Of a DNA stretch of 6,092 nt, positions 4,439 through 6,092 are shown one piece after another (within the stretch, counting starts at the first letter, position 1; every line of letters starts with the position of its first letter). Below the pieces are notes generated by a model. That model did not search any database. It saw only the letters and a list, made by a program, of their open reading frames with translations, and was not told the DNA's origin. The stretch comes from CAYHWE01 sp964360445 (lineage in GTDB: Bacteria; Patescibacteriota; Patescibacteriia; Patescibacteriales; JAKAJF01): contig CAYHWE010000040.1 of NCBI GenBank assembly GCA_964360445.1, positions 1 through 6,092 on the forward strand, given 5' to 3'. The translations under genes and the position numbers were made by a program.

Positions 4439-5800
4439 CTATTTATATTTACCCAAAATTAATAACTCAAGCCTGCTCGATATTTTCTTAACCATCCTTC
4501 TGTTCAATCCCGCTCCGCCCCTCTTCAGAGGCATATCTATGACTTTCTCAAACGCGCCCCTGTCCATAACATTCTCAATCCTTTGCTTGACCGCGTTGTC
4601 AAAAATTTTCAAGACGTCCAGATTCTGTATCTCCATATCGAAAGCATCAAGCAGATACTGCCTGACCTGCACGATTTCCTCCTCCGTATCGATGAGCTTA
4701 TTCTGCTTCGCTTCGATTTCCTGCGCTTCAAGATATTTGATTTCAGTCACGATGCTCTTAATCTTTTCATACAATTTTTCCGCGGTGCGCTTATCAAACC
4801 CCATACCACCTTTTGCGATCTCCATATCCAAAAATTTATACAATTCATCGCTATTATCAATGCCTCTCAGCAATAAATATTCGACTCTCTTTGTAATCTG
4901 TTCGATTTCTTCCGTAGTCATTCCCAGCAAAGCCTCAAGCGCGATCTGTTTTGCCTTAAAAGGAACCAATAGGCTTCCGGCTTGAGCCGATGAAAGTCCG
5001 GAGTAAGTCCTGAGCAATAATTCCAGCTCCTTTGAGACCGCCGGCTTCTGTTCCACTTTTTCTTCCTGTTTGACCAGATTCTCGATCCTCCTATCAACAA
5101 CTTTATTTACCTTGGTTTCTATTAGCCGGCCGTCTTTCATAAAAAATATCCTATGGGCGTATCTTAAATGCTCCGGGTTATGGGTAACAAGGATGATCGT
5201 TTTTTTCTGATTTTCATTAAGTTCGCTCAGAAGGGCCATTACCTCGTCAGAAGATTTCGAATCAAGATTGCCGACAGGTTCATCGGCAAAAATAAGGTCC
5301 GGATTATTCATGAGCGACCTGCAAATAGCGACTCTTTGCTGCTGGCCGCCAGATAGTTCGTTCGGTAATTTATCGGCCTGACGGGCGACTCCGAAGTGTT
5401 CCATAAGTTCCATAGCCCTTTTTTTACGCTCTTCCCGCAAACTTTTTTTCAAGAAAACTTGAGGCAAAATAACATTATTCAACACAGAAAGAGAGGCGAT
5501 CAGATAATAAGCCTGGAAGATCATTCCCATTTTTTCGCGATGGAATTCCTCAAGTTCGCCCGCTTTCATCTGAGCCAGGTCGCTCTTGTCGATAAAGATA
5601 TGGCCATGGATATTCCTTTCCAGTCCGGCAATGGAATAAAGCAAGGTTGATTTGCCGCATCCGGAAGGACCGAAGAATATGATGAATTCGCCGGAATATA
5701 TTTCTAAATTAATATCTTTCAAGGCATGCACCTCATTGCTTTTACCTAAAAAATAAATTACATCAAGATTCCTGATTTTTATGATTGGATCCATGTTCAT
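4439..5800 (-). CDS. ABC transporter ATP-binding protein (MacB/LolD type) with a duplicated C-terminal extension
   Basis: A 453-residue ATPase, about twice the usual 220-240 of LolD-like proteins. The nucleotide-binding domain (about 5-228) is complete: Walker A GPSGCGKST (44-52), Q-loop Q96, signature LSGGQQQRVA (149-158), Walker B LIFADEP (169-175), D-loop GNLD (177-180) and H-loop H207. Residues 230-453 form a charged, helical extension with no transmembrane segment. It holds two related units at about 277-351 and 383-447. Each begins LLxxF and later has a K/R-rich helix with [VI]E, then RG, then DM....GG.G.[DN][KR]R...K. The extension could sense a ligand or bind a partner, but I do not recognise the fold. 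The ATPase and permease genes form an operon. No MacA-like adaptor is present. The start at 5800 coincides with the predicted transcription start. Confidence 0.92.
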   Translation of the reverse strand: MNMDPIIKIRNLDVIYFLGKSNEVHALKDINLEIYSGEFIIFFGPSGCGKSTLLYSIAGLERNIHGHIFIDKSDLAQMKAGELEEFHREKMGMIFQAYYLIASLSVLNNVILPQVFLKKSLREERKKRAMELMEHFGVARQADKLPNELSGGQQQRVAICRSLMNNPDLIFADEPVGNLDSKSSDEVMALLSELNENQKKTIILVTHNPEHLRYAHRIFFMKDGRLIETKVNKVVDRRIENLVKQEEKVEQKPAVSKELELLLRTYSGLSSAQAGSLLVPFKAKQIALEALLGMTTEEIEQITKRVEYLLLRGIDNSDELYKFLDMEIAKGGMGFDKRTAEKLYEKIKSIVTEIKYLEAQEIEAKQNKLIDTEEEIVQVRQYLLDAFDMEIQNLDVLKIFDNAVKQRIENVMDRGAFEKVIDMPLKRGGAGLNRRMVKKISSRLELLILGKYK

Positions 5801-5806
5801 ACCGAC

Positions 5807-5834
5807 ATTATAACAATTTTCAGCTAATTTTAAA
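5807..5834 (-). promoter_or_regulatory. Extended -10 promoter giving a leaderless ABC ATPase mRNA
   Basis: The minus strand has TGTTATAAT, an extended -10 with perfect TATAAT at 5812-5807, and TTTAAA (four of six) at 5834-5829 with a 16-nt spacer. Six bases (5806-5801) separate the -10 from the A of the ATG at 5800, so transcription should begin at the start codon. This supports Met at 5800 over the ATG two codons later. The -35 overlaps an inverted-repeat arm (5830-5839). Confidence 0.6.
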
Positions 5835-5878
5835 ATAATTCTGAAGCATGATTCATATTATTTTAACCCTGCTTCAGA
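5830..5878. promoter_or_regulatory. Two interleaved perfect inverted repeats over the ABC promoter
   Basis: TTAAAATAAT (5830-5839) pairs with ATTATTTTAA (5857-5866), 10 bp. TCTGAAGC (5840-5847) pairs with GCTTCAGA (5871-5878), 8 bp. The order A-B-A'-B' is that of a pseudoknot, but with no nucleotide between A and B and four between A' and B', so both stems could hardly form fully together. The first arm overlaps the -35 box at 5829-5834. As DNA this looks like an operator region. As RNA, made only from an upstream promoter, it would be a two-state switch. Confidence 0.45.
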
Positions 5879-5907
5879 CTTTCCTGAGTTATTAACAAGA
5901 TGCATTT

Positions 5908-5936
5908 ATTATAACAAGTTTTTGGCTTTATGAGAA
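5908..5936 (-). promoter_or_regulatory. Second upstream promoter candidate for the ABC operon
   Basis: TTGTTATAAT recurs on the minus strand with TATAAT at 5913-5908, an extended -10 identical in 10 bases to the one at the ABC gene, exactly 101 bp upstream of it. TTCTCA (5936-5931, four of six) lies 17 nt further up. The predicted start near 5901 would give a leader of about 100 nt containing the interleaved repeats. A 15-codon frame beginning ATG at 5905 is not credible as a gene. Confidence 0.4.
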
Positions 5937-5991
5937 ATTTTTACCGTCCTGCTCGCCCAACAACCATATAAGCCATTCTTGTTTAGCCCCC

Positions 5992-6041
5992 TCACCTTGC
6001 GGGGCGAACCCCGCTGAGCCGTAGGCGAGTATACGGGGTGA
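5992..6041. repeat. Compact GC-rich three-stem element
   Basis: Three perfect stems nest into a three-way junction. An outer stem pairs TCACC (5992-5996) with GGTGA (6037-6041). A hairpin pairs GCGGGG (5999-6004) with CCCCGC (6009-6014) around CGAA, which reads TTCG on the minus strand. A second hairpin pairs CCGTA (6019-6023) with TACGG (6032-6036) around 8 nt, abutting the outer stem. CCCCG (6009-6013) can alternatively pair with CGGGG (6034-6038). It is clearly richer in GC than its surroundings and carries no reading frame. It could be a small structured RNA or a dispersed palindromic repeat. Strand is undetermined. Confidence 0.5.
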
Positions 6042-6051
6042 ATAAGATCAG

Positions 6052-6086
6052 ATACATATTGGACTCCGAAGGAGGCTAATATGTAT
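6052..6086. repeat. Long hairpin with AT arms and a GC core
   Basis: ATACATATT (6052-6060) and AATATGTAT (6078-6086) form a perfect 9-bp stem. Inside it are a G-T and a G-C pair, one A-G mismatch, and CTCC (6064-6067) with GGAG (6071-6074) around GAA. No T-run follows on either strand, so it is not a standard terminator. It lies next to the three-stem element, and the two may be one intergenic unit cut by the window edge. Confidence 0.6.
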
Positions 6087-6092
6087 GCAAAT

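Noticed and set aside
4539..4985. Plus-strand open frame of 148 codons
   Set aside because: Antisense to the ABC ATPase tail; low-complexity serine/isoleucine-rich translation and no start signal.
5860..5905. 15-codon minus-strand frame upstream of the ABC ATPase
   Set aside because: Too short, no ribosome-binding signal, and its ATG lies slightly upstream of the predicted start site.
5992..6041. Hammerhead-type ribozyme or tRNA-like RNA
   Set aside because: The conserved CUGANGA and GAAA core and the tRNA T-arm sequences are absent, although the stems are real.

Overview
This window most likely comes from a small-genome, AT-leaning bacterium of the Patescibacteria/CPR type (Parcubacteria-like). 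That is an inference from gene content and style: a short L32 zinc ribbon, a stand-alone PilT, a MacB/LolD-type ABC pair, almost no Shine-Dalgarno motifs, and intergenic gaps full of short degenerate repeats and GC-rich palindromes. The lineage cannot be proved from these 6 kb. All six protein genes and the rRNA lie on the minus strand, so transcription runs from high to low coordinates. Four stop codons are TAA and two are TAG.

Layout in the direction of transcription. Positions 6092-5801 are non-coding. They hold a strong AT-armed hairpin, a compact three-stem GC-rich element, and the promoter region of an ABC exporter with interleaved inverted repeats. Next come an ABC ATPase with an unusual, internally duplicated C-terminal extension (5800-4439) and its MacB/FtsX-type permease (4427-3228), 11 nt apart. 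Four housekeeping genes follow, each separated by 42-108 nt: rpmF (L32), nusB, rnc (RNase III) and pilT. Positions 545-100 carry no protein gene. They contain a perfect-consensus sigma70-type promoter, a pair of mutually exclusive hairpins (one a rho-independent terminator), and several further hairpins leading to the 5' end of a 23S rRNA gene (99-1, continuing outside the window).

How it fits together. Three of the four housekeeping genes act on ribosomes or rRNA: L32 is a 50S protein, NusB is an rRNA antitermination factor, and RNase III is the rRNA-processing nuclease. They sit next to a 23S gene that has no 16S gene immediately upstream. The 23S therefore appears to have its own promoter, and the terminator/anti-terminator pair between promoter and 23S is the most interesting regulatory candidate here. 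The ABC pair is a separate unit. Its ATPase mRNA is predicted to start exactly at the AUG (leaderless) from an extended -10 promoter.
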